A DNA stretch of 64,000 nt. It comes from Odiellus spinosus (Eukaryota; Arthropoda; Arachnida; Opiliones; Phalangiidae). Shown piece after piece: positions 59,201 to 64,000 of the stretch. The notes under the pieces were generated by a model that did not search any database, was not told the origin of the DNA, and was given only the letters and a program-made list of their open reading frames with translations. Position 1 is the first letter of the stretch; every line of letters starts with the position of its first letter. The stretch covers positions 11,084,190-11,148,189 of the forward strand of contig OY987236.1 in the NCBI GenBank assembly GCA_963920705.1, read 5' to 3'. The position numbers and the translations under genes were made by a program.

Positions 59201-59605
59201 CAATCAATCATTTGTAAGTTGCTTTTTTTTTTTTTTTTTTTTTTTTTTTTTCGTAATGATACATTTACCAACAAAGTGTAATCTTGTTTTGGCGCTAAGT
59301 AAGCTTAATTCGTGCGTACTTTTTTTAATTTCAGGGTGAAGGAATGATGTGGAATATCTCTTGCGGGGTGGCTGATTTTTCAAACGGGTAAGCCACTGTG
59401 TCTTTCTCTTAGTCAATTTATGAACTGTCAGTCGCTCTTCTCTTTGGCAATCAATCTAATTAGAAAATGTCACGCTCTTCTTATTCCCAGGAAAATTGAA
59501 TTTTCCGTTGAAGGATGCGAACCAGTGTCTTCCGGAAATTACACTCTATGCCAGTGTACTCAGTTAGGAACGTATGCCGTTTTATTAACGACATTTTTGC
59601 AGAAT
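47169..59605 (+). CDS. Adhesion GPCR ectodomain, 14 exons, both ends incomplete
   Basis: Joining exons 47169-47260, 47395-47624, 48176-48237, 52223-52757, 54081-54297, 54646-54747, 54930-55036, 55257-55511, 56905-57004, 57111-57251, 57459-57543, 59081-59213, 59335-59387 and 59491-59605 gives one open frame of about 742 codons. Every junction is GT-AG and phases agree throughout. Domains by residue: EGF C-terminal half 1-21; complete six-Cys EGF 34-68; SEA about 76-172; Ig1 about 185-280 (C201, W213, C261); Ig2 about 290-372 (C303, W318, C357); HormR 384-437 (C384, C407, C419, C437, W394, W429); GAIN about 449-742 ending in a GPS-like motif. About a dozen N-x-S/T sequons fit a secreted or surface part. 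The order resembles vertebrate ADGRF receptors (family knowledge); orthology is inferred. The signal peptide, first EGF half and seven-helix domain are not seen here. The GPS lacks the HLT triad, so self-cleavage is unlikely. A secreted protein without helices cannot be excluded. Confidence 0.88.
47395..47624 (+). CDS. Exon 2: complete EGF-like domain and start of SEA domain
   Basis: The acceptor AG is at 47393-47394 and the donor gtaagt at 47625; phase 1 in, phase 0 out. Six cysteines with spacing C-x4-C-x3-C-x9-C-x-C-x12-C make a full EGF-like domain with a GYKL turn. After this comes RFLVSFRLLDW and a basic and acidic stretch to KKGIENA, which fits the first strand and first helix of a SEA domain. 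The reading frame runs through the donor into intron sequence, so the splice is inferred from the strong donor and the match of the next exon. Confidence 0.85.
47658..48071. mobile_element. Family A MITE copy 6, inside receptor intron 2
   Basis: TTAAAGGGAGAATGGAACC to 'ctatctttaa', 414 bases, TTAA-flanked. It makes up about three quarters of the 551-base intron between exons 2 and 3. Its centre matches copy 2 ('ggtcgctgcgacccttaa'). Confidence 0.88.
48176..48237 (+). CDS. Exon 3: middle of SEA domain
   Basis: This short exon has acceptor AG at 48174-48175 after a long T-rich tract, and donor CA|GTAAGT at 48238; phase 0 in, phase 2 out. It encodes twenty residues, LLALFVPRLHHVENLTVLDF, matching the helix and following strand of SEA domains before the cleavage loop. 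It contains one N-glycosylation sequon (NLT). It is too short to stand out as a reading frame and is supported by its fit between exons 2 and 4. Confidence 0.8.
49761..50153. mobile_element. Foldback element with 'aagcctcgttcatac' ends
   Basis: The left end TAAGCCTCGTTCATAC is complementary to the right end GTATGAACGAGGCTTTA. Inside are GC-richer stretches such as 'ttcgccccggttcgacc'. Flanks share only about five bases (TAGAC), so the duplication is uncertain. It may be distantly related to the 63525 element. Confidence 0.72.
50545..50606. mobile_element. Very short foldback related to the 63525 element
   Basis: AGCTACGGTCACACAGCATTT ... 'tctagtgtgaacgtatagct' form a roughly 60-bp element with the same ends as 63525-63805, suggesting a deletion product. 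A one-ended piece is at about 60410-60460. Confidence 0.65.
51660..52000. repeat. Dispersed repeat family G, second copy
   Basis: It shares 'tttcggaaagatcgttaa', 'cgcgatctctttcatgaaag' and 'acttaatccagaatgtttta' with 40655-41045, but is shorter and diverged. It lies in receptor intron 3 just upstream of exon 4. Confidence 0.6.
52223..52757 (+). CDS. Exon 4: SEA end, first Ig domain, start of second Ig
   Basis: The acceptor is at 52221-52222, or 52218-52219 if the upstream AG of a tandem GAGCAG is used (exon start 52220, one extra Ser). The donor is gttagt at 52758, phase 0. The start gives HEAAVVQFHLF, the SEA strand that normally carries GSVVV, then an acidic helix and GNYSVD. Ig1 has its Cys in LSLACIVQG, then KWLKDG, then DSGIFTCEV. 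EGDNLTITC opens Ig2. The open frame continues 36 bases into the intron before a stop, so retention would truncate the protein. The preceding intron is about 4 kb. Confidence 0.9.
52758..54080 (+). other. Receptor intron 4
   Basis: AT-rich, with (AT)n at about 53127-53147 and (TTA)n at about 53436-53456. The possible cassette exon at 53878-53940 lies near its 3' end. Nothing else recognised. Confidence 0.6.
53878..53940 (+). other. Possible alternative cassette exon in Ig2
   Basis: A stretch of 63 bases (21 codons, phase 0 on both sides) sits between a very good pyrimidine tract plus AG (53876-53877) and a weaker donor, gttaat, at 53941. It is open in the frame shared by the flanking exons and would insert 21 residues, many acidic (ENELDFDESDAR), between the first Ig2 cysteine and its tryptophan. 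Without it the C-to-W spacing is 14 residues, normal for Ig; with it the loop is unusually long. I call it a candidate only, and leave it out of the main model. Confidence 0.3.
54081..54297 (+). CDS. Exon 5: second Ig domain
   Basis: The acceptor AG is at 54079-54080 and the donor gtaagt at 54298; phase 0 in, phase 1 out. YNWLKNG is the Ig tryptophan strand and NNSAVYTCITTSSAG is the second-cysteine strand, so Ig2 is split between exons 4 and 5. The domain ends with a regular strand, DSVITVINKG. The usual D-x-G-x-Y-x-C motif is relaxed (N-x-S-A-V-Y-T-C). Confidence 0.88.
54298..54645 (+). other. Receptor intron 5 with 18-base C run
   Basis: The intron holds an uninterrupted run of 18 C at 54453-54470, an unstable and error-prone stretch. 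No other feature seen. Confidence 0.7.
54646..54747 (+). CDS. Exon 6: first half of HormR domain
   Basis: The acceptor AG is at 54644-54645 and the donor gtgaat at 54748; phase 1 on both sides. It encodes ITTCPAEEYLNVKWVETA, an acidic loop, and CPPGFRG. The C...W..T...CP.GF.G pattern is the front half of the hormone-receptor (HormR) module found before the GAIN domain in many adhesion GPCRs. The donor is weaker than others in this gene, but the next exon continues the motif exactly. Confidence 0.85.
54930..55036 (+). CDS. Exon 7: second half of HormR domain
   Basis: The acceptor AG is at 54928-54929 and the donor gtaaat at 55037; phase 1 in, phase 0 out. It encodes VKRQC, MWEEPDFSGC and a short linker, giving the R-x-C...W-x-x-P-x-F-S-x-C ending that completes the HormR module. 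The next intron is only 220 bases; retaining it would hit a stop after 26 codons. Confidence 0.87.
55257..55511 (+). CDS. Exon 8: helical part of GAIN domain
   Basis: The acceptor gcgcag ends at 55256 after a T-rich tract, and the donor gtaagt is at 55512; phase 0 on both sides, 85 codons. The sequence is amphipathic and helical (VRKVLENLKTYL, VVDLLDSIQEY, FFDVVSFLLTIPHL), as expected for GAIN subdomain A, which follows HormR in this receptor class. The assignment rests on position and helix pattern, since this subdomain is poorly conserved. Confidence 0.8.
55512..56904 (+). other. Receptor intron 8, largely repeat
   Basis: It contains scattered 'aaattaggcttag' words from about 55880, then the 26-bp array. 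The array takes up over 40 per cent of this 1.4-kb intron. Confidence 0.75.
56048..56634. repeat. 26-bp minisatellite, about 22 units
   Basis: The unit is AAATTAGGCTTAGCGAATCT plus TCATCT. Most units are identical; one carries 'ttgggctta', and the last few have 'tctttatcaa'. The unit resembles an arm segment of family A MITEs (AAAATAGGCTTAGCTGGATT). Confidence 0.96.
56905..57004 (+). CDS. Exon 9: GAIN subdomain A, continued
   Basis: The acceptor ctag ends at 56904 after a pyrimidine tract, and the donor gttagt is at 57005; phase 0 in, phase 1 out. The 33 residues are rich in Leu and His (KLHHLLLSYGLLHG) and end in SETFQTFQRSTL, fitting the last GAIN helices. The domain call rests on position and phase, not on a diagnostic motif. 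The intron before it carries a 26-bp minisatellite. Confidence 0.7.
57111..57251 (+). CDS. Exon 10: first strands of GAIN subdomain B
   Basis: The acceptor ttttcag ends at 57110 and the donor gtaaat is at 57252; phase 1 on both sides, 47 codons. It encodes VMEVGKIQRDNKMQLVFPKK and a second amphipathic stretch ending GAWMLDYVEG, matching the beta-strands that open GAIN subdomain B. An ATG lies right after the acceptor, but the upstream phase match makes it internal. Confidence 0.8.
57459..57543 (+). CDS. Exon 11: GAIN subdomain B strand and loop
   Basis: The acceptor ttttag ends at 57458 and the donor gtaagg is at 57544; phase 1 in, phase 2 out. It encodes NNSLSVAVVFYKNLSVFLP with two sequons. 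A V-A-V-V-F-Y-K-N-L core followed by a prolyl loop is typical of the central strand in adhesion-GPCR GAIN domains. Confidence 0.82.
58601..58719. repeat. 119-bp direct repeat, copy 1
   Basis: It begins CGCTTAACCTCCATCCTACA and ends 'gccggaaaaattgactt'. Copy 2 (58884-59002) is the same length with about ten differences. The pair brackets a family F MITE in receptor intron 11. Confidence 0.9.
58725..58860. mobile_element. TTA-flanked foldback MITE, family F copy 2
   Basis: Ends TACCCTCTTCAGACGAG and 'cctcgtccgaaaaggata' with TTA on both sides (58722-58724, 58861-58863). Arms 'aatcagatttaacc' and 'ggttaaatctgatt' pair. It lies between the two 119-bp repeats. Confidence 0.82.
58884..59002. repeat. 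119-bp direct repeat, copy 2
   Basis: It is the counterpart of 58601-58719, ending 79 bases before the acceptor of exon 12. The receptor-gene sequence between the copies is non-coding. Confidence 0.9.
59081..59213 (+). CDS. Exon 12: GAIN subdomain B, pre-GPS strands
   Basis: The acceptor cctag ends at 59080 after a C/T-rich tract, and the donor gtaagt is at 59214; phase 2 in, phase 0 out. It encodes HSRLVGVAIKGKQPI, then VKARLSHLNQSF. The S-x-L-V-G-V-A-I pattern and the final h-x-h-x-H-L strand are what precedes the GPS in this family. A 29-T run sits ten bases into the next intron. The previous intron (57544-59080) holds a duplicated 119-bp segment and a MITE. Confidence 0.83.
59214..59334 (+). 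other. Receptor intron 12 with 29-T run
   Basis: This 121-base intron starts gtaagttgc and is followed by 29 consecutive T (59223-59251), then a normal T-rich tract and AG. The run may cause sequencing error but lies outside coding sequence. Confidence 0.8.
59335..59387 (+). CDS. Exon 13: first half of GPS-like motif
   Basis: The acceptor tttcag ends at 59334 and the donor gtaagc is at 59388; phase 0 in, phase 2 out. The 17 residues include MMWNISC. In a standard GPS this region reads C-x-x-W; here the Cys is not three residues before Trp but four after it. This may be a shifted disulphide or loss of one pair. Confidence 0.85.
59491..59605 (+). CDS. Exon 14: second half of GPS-like motif and tethered-peptide region
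   Basis: The acceptor cccag ends at 59490 and the donor gtaagt is at 59606; phase 2 in, phase 0 out. It encodes FSVEGCEPVSSG, then LCQCTQLGTYAVLL. This matches the W..EGC....CxCxHLTxFAVL pattern of the GPS, except that His-Leu-Thr is Gln-Leu-Gly and the second Trp is Phe. His and Thr/Ser are needed for GAIN self-cleavage (family knowledge), so this site is predicted uncut. YAVLL retains the hydrophobic tethered-agonist character. No stop follows before the donor; the seven-helix exons must be downstream, beyond this window. Confidence 0.88.
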
Positions 59606-59815
59606 GTAAGTCCATCTTTTATTTTTTATTTATTTTTGAGTCGGTGTAAGTTATAGTTTATGAAAATTAATCGGCTTAAACAAATAATAACGAACTAGAA
59701 CAGTGGGTCTCGGGGTAGTGGGGAAATCCTAACAAATGATCAGTCAGTAAGTGTTAAAACTGTTAAAATAATTTTAGAATGAACGGTTTTTGTATTTAAA
59801 ACATTTTTAGTACAG

Positions 59816-60050
59816 TTAGAACGTTATTTAGCGCACTTAAAACGTTATTTAGCGCCTTTAGGACGTTATTTAGCGTACTTAGAACGTTATTTAGCGCACT
59901 TAGAACATTATTTAGCGCACTTAGGACGTTATTTAGCGCCCTTAGGACGTTATTTAGCGTACTTAGGACGTTATTTAGCGTACTTAGAACGATATTTAGC
60001 GCACTTAGAACATTATTTAGCGCATTTAGAACGTTATTTAGCGCATAATT
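59816..60050. repeat. 20-21-bp minisatellite, about 11 units
   Basis: The unit is close to ACTTAGAACGTTATTTAGCGC with variants (GGACG, CATTA, TTTAGCGTA). It lies in the last visible intron about 200 bases after exon 14. Confidence 0.9.
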
Positions 60051-60116
60051 TAGATAATTATTTTTAGTATATTTAGAACATTAATCTGGAGACATAGGTT
60101 GGTTTGCCCCTGGATG

Positions 60117-60265
60117 GCTACTTTTCTCTGAGCACCAAAGTGCTCGTGTTTAAACACTACTACAGGAACTAGGTAGAAAATACATTAGGACTTTGTCCCC
60201 TAGGTTTTAGCTTCTCTCTGAGCACCAAAGTGCGTGTGTTAGAACACTTCTACAGGCGCCATTGA
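60117..60265. repeat. Direct repeat with dispersed 'acacttctacaggcg' word
   Basis: 'ctctgagcaccaaagtgc' followed by '(g)tgtt-(a)gaacacttctacagg' occurs twice, about 90 bases apart. The second part also occurs at 6576, 13555 and 35497, so this is a dispersed repeat of unknown type. Confidence 0.65.
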
Positions 60266-60485
60266 AATATATTGGAAAGTTTAAGCCTACGATGGTAATA
60301 TGCGAAATATATTTTAACCAATATCACTTAAATTATAAAACATCCTGAAAATTTTGATTACGGTTATGATTTCCAAAATGGTCCGGGAAAACGGTTATGA
60401 TTTCAAAAAAGCTACGGTCACACTAGCATTTCTTAATTGATTTGAAATGGTAAAATCAAACCGATATTCAAATCCCCAGGAATCG

Positions 60486-61163
60486 TTTTTGAAAATTAGT
60501 TGGGTAATATTTTTGAAAATTAGTTGGGTAATTTTTTTGAAAATTAGTTGGGTAATTTTTTGAAAATTAGTTGGGTAATTTTTTTGAAAATTAGTTGGGT
60601 AATTTTTTTTGAAAATTAGTTGGGTAATTTTTTTGAAAATTAGTTGGGTAATTTTTTTGAAAATTAGTTGGGTAATTTTTTTGAAAATTAGTTGGGTAAT
60701 TTTTTTGAAAATTAGTTGGGTAATTTTTTTGAAAATTAGTCGGGTAATTTTTTTGAAAATTAGTTGGGTAATTTTTTTGAAAATTAGTTGGGTAATTTTT
60801 TTGAAAATTAGTTGGGTAATTTTTTTGAAAATTAGTTGGGTAATTTTTTTGAAAATTAGTTGGGGTAATTTTTTTGAAAATTAGTTGGGGTAATTTTTTT
60901 GAAAATTAGTCGGGTAATTTTTTTGAAAATTAGTCGGGTAATTTTTTTGAAAATTAGTCGGGTAATTTTTTTGAAAATTAGTCGGGTAATTTTTTTGAAA
61001 ATTAGTCGGGTAATTTTTTTGAAAATTAGTCGGGTAATTTTTTTGAAAATTAGTCGGGTAATTTTTTTGAAAATTAGTCGGGTAATTTTTTTGAAAATTA
61101 GTCGGGTAATTTTTTTGAAAATTAGTCGGGTAACCTTTTTGAAAATTAGTCGGGTAATATAAA
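60486..61163. repeat. 25-bp minisatellite, about 27 units
   Basis: The unit is TTTTTTTGAAAATTAGTTGG plus GTAA. Units with AGTTGGG dominate the first part (with one AGTCGGG near 60740) and AGTCGGG units the last part (from about 60908), a block switch. Long frames on both strands (up to 113 codons) are artefacts of the repeat. Confidence 0.96.
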
Positions 61164-61931
61164 CATTAGTCGGAAAATAAACATTTAATTCTTGCAAGCC
61201 AGCAATTTTTTTTTTTTTTTAATTTAACAAATATTATAAATACCTGTATATAATAATAAAATAAGAAGGTACATAACTTCGTGGACTAAGAAGTTCACAT
61301 TTTAACCAATCACGTAAAAACCCTCCATATGGCTTCCCTAAAACAGAGGCAGGCCATTGAAAAATCGCTCTAAAACCCATCTCTGAAGACCAATTATATA
61401 AGTATTTTGGTATATACATACAGACATTAAATTTTGGGCAATTTCCTCCGTGTAAGGCCATAACCTCAATTCCTTTTTTTTTTTCTCCCCTTATACCTCT
61501 CTTCTACATCCCGGTTTTTCAATCATTACCTTTCATAAACGCGGTGTACTATCTTTCCCACAAAACAGGCATCCAGGAAACCACCTCCCCCTCCCAAAAA
61601 AATATATAAAATAAAATAAATTCCGGCACGTAGTCTAGCCAATTTTTTTAACGAGACATTTTCCGTACGGCACGTCGTGTTTCTACGTTAGGCGATAAAT
61701 TTAGTAGTCTAGGAAGAGCGTACACCTCGGATAGGATGTAATATTTTTTATCCAGGCACCTTCACCTCGAATCCCCTATTCTTAAGGTACGTGTTCATGA
61801 ACGAAGGTGAATGAAGGATATAAGCTAGGAAAGGGAAAGCTAAATACCTTTAGTCAGATTATCAGTTTCGAAGTTATAGCACGTTCAAAGTTAAGTACCC
61901 CTTATTTTATATACCTTATGATTTACCCCTT

Positions 61932-62338
61932 TTAAAGGGAGAATGCAACCTAACAACAAATCGATTCCTTAGCGTTTAAATAGGCCTAATCAATAAACAA
62001 ATATTAAACTAAAAATATATTTAAAACTTATCATCAAAGTAGGCTTAGCTGGATTCATGGAGATATCCTGAACTCCACGTATAAGGACTAGCGACCAATG
62101 ATCATGGAGATCCTTCATTCCCCATATAAGAGCCATAGATCAATATCATTGGTCGCTAGTATGGGGAGTTCTGGTGATCTCCATGAATCCAACTAAGCCT
62201 ATTTTGATTGTTAGTTTCCAATTTCTTTCTAGTTTAATATTTGTTTTTATTTTATTTTTTTACTGTTGGATTAGGCCTGTTTAAAAGATAGTTAATCGAT
62301 AAAAATTACTTGTTTTTAGATTGCAATCTCCATTTATA
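61932..62338. mobile_element. Family A MITE copy 7
   Basis: TTAAAGGGAGAATGCAACCT at the left; arms include 'aggcttagctggattcatgg' and 'ccatgaatccaactaagcct'. The centre has 'tataaggactagcgaccaat'. The right end is degenerate (ctccatttata). Confidence 0.87.
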
Positions 62339-62464
62339 GAGAGAGTGAAAAGGAAAATCAAGTGGATTTTTTTTATGATTCTATTAGCGTAGTTAATCAT
62401 TCTGGAAATATATCCAAATAATTTTAATAAAAATAGATCCAGATTTCACTGTCCTCCCCCTCCA

Positions 62465-62640
62465 ACCAATCGTATAATGCCCTGCCTTTCAGCGAACAAA
62501 ATACTCATGGCACGCGCTATGTCATCACTATGGTCATGTGTCTATTGTATCTAGCTTATAGTTTATTCTCGCGCGTTATGGCACGTGATAAGGTCGCTTT
62601 CGCGCGGTATTTTTCGTGAAAGAAAATTATCGTTAATTTA
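62465..62640. repeat. Dispersed repeat family G, fragment
   Basis: It shares 'ttctcgcgcgttatggcacg' and 'aaggtcgctttcgcgcggta' with 40850-40920 and, more weakly, with 11515-11540. Boundaries are uncertain. Confidence 0.55.
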
Positions 62641-62994
62641 ATTCCCTGATCTTATCCTTTAATAAACCGGCTCCAATTGATTCTTACTAGGATATACTCC
62701 ACCTCGGATTTGTAGCACTCGTAAAACAAAAGGCTCCTTTAGCTCTTACTCAATAAATCATTGAGATAACTTGTACTCCCTATCTTTGAGCGCGTTGCCA
62801 ACTCGAGTTGGAATATACTATAAATTCGGCACACCAGACATGGTTTAATGAAACGTTGTTAGGGGAGGGGAAAACAATTCGGTTATATTACGATCTTTCC
62901 TCTGAACAGAGAACAGCGCATTCCATAATGACCATGAAAGATAGAATTGTTACTTGATAGGTAAGGGAGGAGATATCCAATAAGACTTACGAAC

Positions 62995-63228
62995 TTAAAG
63001 GGAAACTTGAAGCTAAAAATGGAACAGCTTTAGAATTTTTTTTTCGGAATCATCGTATATATTTATAAGAGTAAATATAAATTCGGGCCAATCATATTAT
63101 TTCAACCTTCAACAGGACTTGTAATGAGCTAACGCCGGCCTATTCTTTTAATGTTAGGACAATACAAGCGGTGATTCCAAAAATAAATTGATAAGCTGTT
63201 CCATTTTTATCTCCAAGTTTCCCTTTAA
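62995..63228. mobile_element. TTAA-type MITE, family B copy 2
   Basis: TTAAAGGGAAACTTGAAGC at the left and 'ctccaagtttccctttaa' at the right, both with TTAA. Inner 'aattcgggccaatcatatta' matches 9198-9551. It is shorter than copy 1. Confidence 0.85.
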
Positions 63229-63524
63229 GAAAGAAACTCTATAAAAGTTAAACCCTTTAACTCGAAAGTCTTTAAATAAATCCACCCGATTATAAATTAT
63301 AGGATTCTTTTAAACCCCGTTAAATATTACATCCTCAAGCTGTGGATAAAATGTATTATCAAAATCAGTTCAAATTTTCAGCGAGTTAAAAACAGAAAGC
63401 TAACTCCCTTTGAAATGTAAATCAAATAATAGATCCTGAAGCGGCTTGGTACCCGCTGAAACTTAAACCTGACCCTAAATATATAGTCAATTTCACCTTA
63501 ATTTCGAAGCGCTCGCGAAATATA

Positions 63525-63805
63525 AGCTACGGTCACACTAGCATTTCTGAATCAATTTTAAACGGTAAAATCTAACGGAATCGTTTTAAGCGTCACGTGT
63601 TCACGCATTATCTTTATAAATCGATTTATTATAGCTTCATCCATCGGTTGTTGAAACCGAATCGGTACGAAACTGGTTCCCGAAGCAGTTTCGAGAAATC
63701 GAATCAAATTGATTCGAGAAAAGACGGTTTCCCGTTCACACGACTCTATAGCGAAACCTTTTGAAACGGTTCAAATCGATTTCAAGGCCTAGTGTGAACG
63801 CGGCT
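63525..63805. mobile_element. Inverted-repeat element with 'agctacggtcacactag' ends
   Basis: The left AGCTACGGTCACACTAGCAT is nearly complementary to the right 'ctagtgtgaacgcggct'. The body is rich in 'gaaaccg' / 'cggtt(t)c' motifs and AATCGATTT-like words. It has no coding capacity. Smaller relatives are at 50545-50606 and about 60410. Confidence 0.75.
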
Positions 63806-64000
63806 ATATCTGTTCCATTTTGAATTATCATTGAATATAAAGCTACGTTATTCATTATCTCTATAGTGTATTATTTCAAGCTATATAGTCTAACTTTACG
63901 CACGCTTACAATAAAGGTGGAATCATGGACCAAGTATACTGAAATCACCGCCGACATTGAATTTTGCTGCGGAAATAAAATTCCCGGCTATTGTAGTTTG

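Larger units (their letters stand above)
59606..64000 (+). other. Presumed long intron 3' of the GPS exon
   Basis: From the donor at 59606 to the window end I find no exon with transmembrane character in frame. The interval holds a 21-bp array, a 25-bp array, a TTAA MITE (61932-62338), a second TTAA MITE (62995-63228), an inverted-repeat element (63525-63805) and dispersed repeat fragments. The remainder is AT-rich sequence with nothing I can name. The intron assignment is inference; the gene could instead end in an unrecognised short exon here. Confidence 0.5.

Noticed and set aside
60609-61197. Frames of 87-113 codons on both strands in the 25-bp array
   Set aside because: Artefacts of the minisatellite; three 25-mers give 75 bases with no stop.
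63440-63470. 'acccgctgaaacttaaac' resembling the 5' start of large-subunit rRNA
   Set aside because: The match is under 20 bases, has an extra base, and the following conserved rRNA sequence is absent.

Overview
This is a eukaryotic, AT-rich, repeat-rich and gene-poor window. Spliceosomal GT-AG introns, animal-type extracellular domains (EGF, SEA, immunoglobulin, hormone-receptor, GAIN/GPS) and many miniature inverted-repeat transposons (MITEs) point to an invertebrate animal. The species cannot be named from sequence alone. There is no sign of bacterial operons, rRNA or CRISPR.

Only one protein-coding gene is well supported. It lies on the + strand from 47169 to 59605: fourteen phase-compatible exons joining into about 742 residues of one extracellular region. 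The domain order is EGF half, complete EGF, SEA, Ig, Ig, HormR, then GAIN ending in a GPS-like motif. This is the ectodomain of an adhesion G-protein-coupled receptor, most like the ADGRF (GPR110/113/116) group. The start (signal peptide, first EGF half) lies in exons I could not find upstream. The seven-helix part must lie beyond 64000, because 59606 to 64000 looks like one intron filled with repeats. The receptor is unusual in lacking key residues for self-cleavage both at the SEA site and at the GPS (HLT replaced by QLG), while keeping a tethered-agonist-like hydrophobic stretch. It also has a tandem NAGNAG acceptor in the SEA domain and a possible 63-base cassette exon in Ig2.

The 47 kb upstream is intergenic or very large intron. 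Its recognisable content is mobile and tandem DNA. There are seven copies of a TTAA-flanked long-inverted-repeat family, two copies of a second TTAA family, and a TTAA element with a THAP-like reading-frame remnant (Kolobok-like). Four TA-flanked elements share a GAGATCGGGG terminus. Three families have CA..TG ends and 7-bp target duplications, and two elements have TTA duplications. Minisatellites include a 2.2-kb array of 137 sixteen-base units, and arrays of 20-21, 25, 26, 27 and 32 bases. There is also a 26-bp array whose units switch orientation and a 46-bp spacerless perfect palindrome. One element is nested inside another, and one intron minisatellite appears to derive from the arm of the commonest MITE. 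Reading frames outside the receptor gene are short, lack recognisable domains, and are treated as noise.
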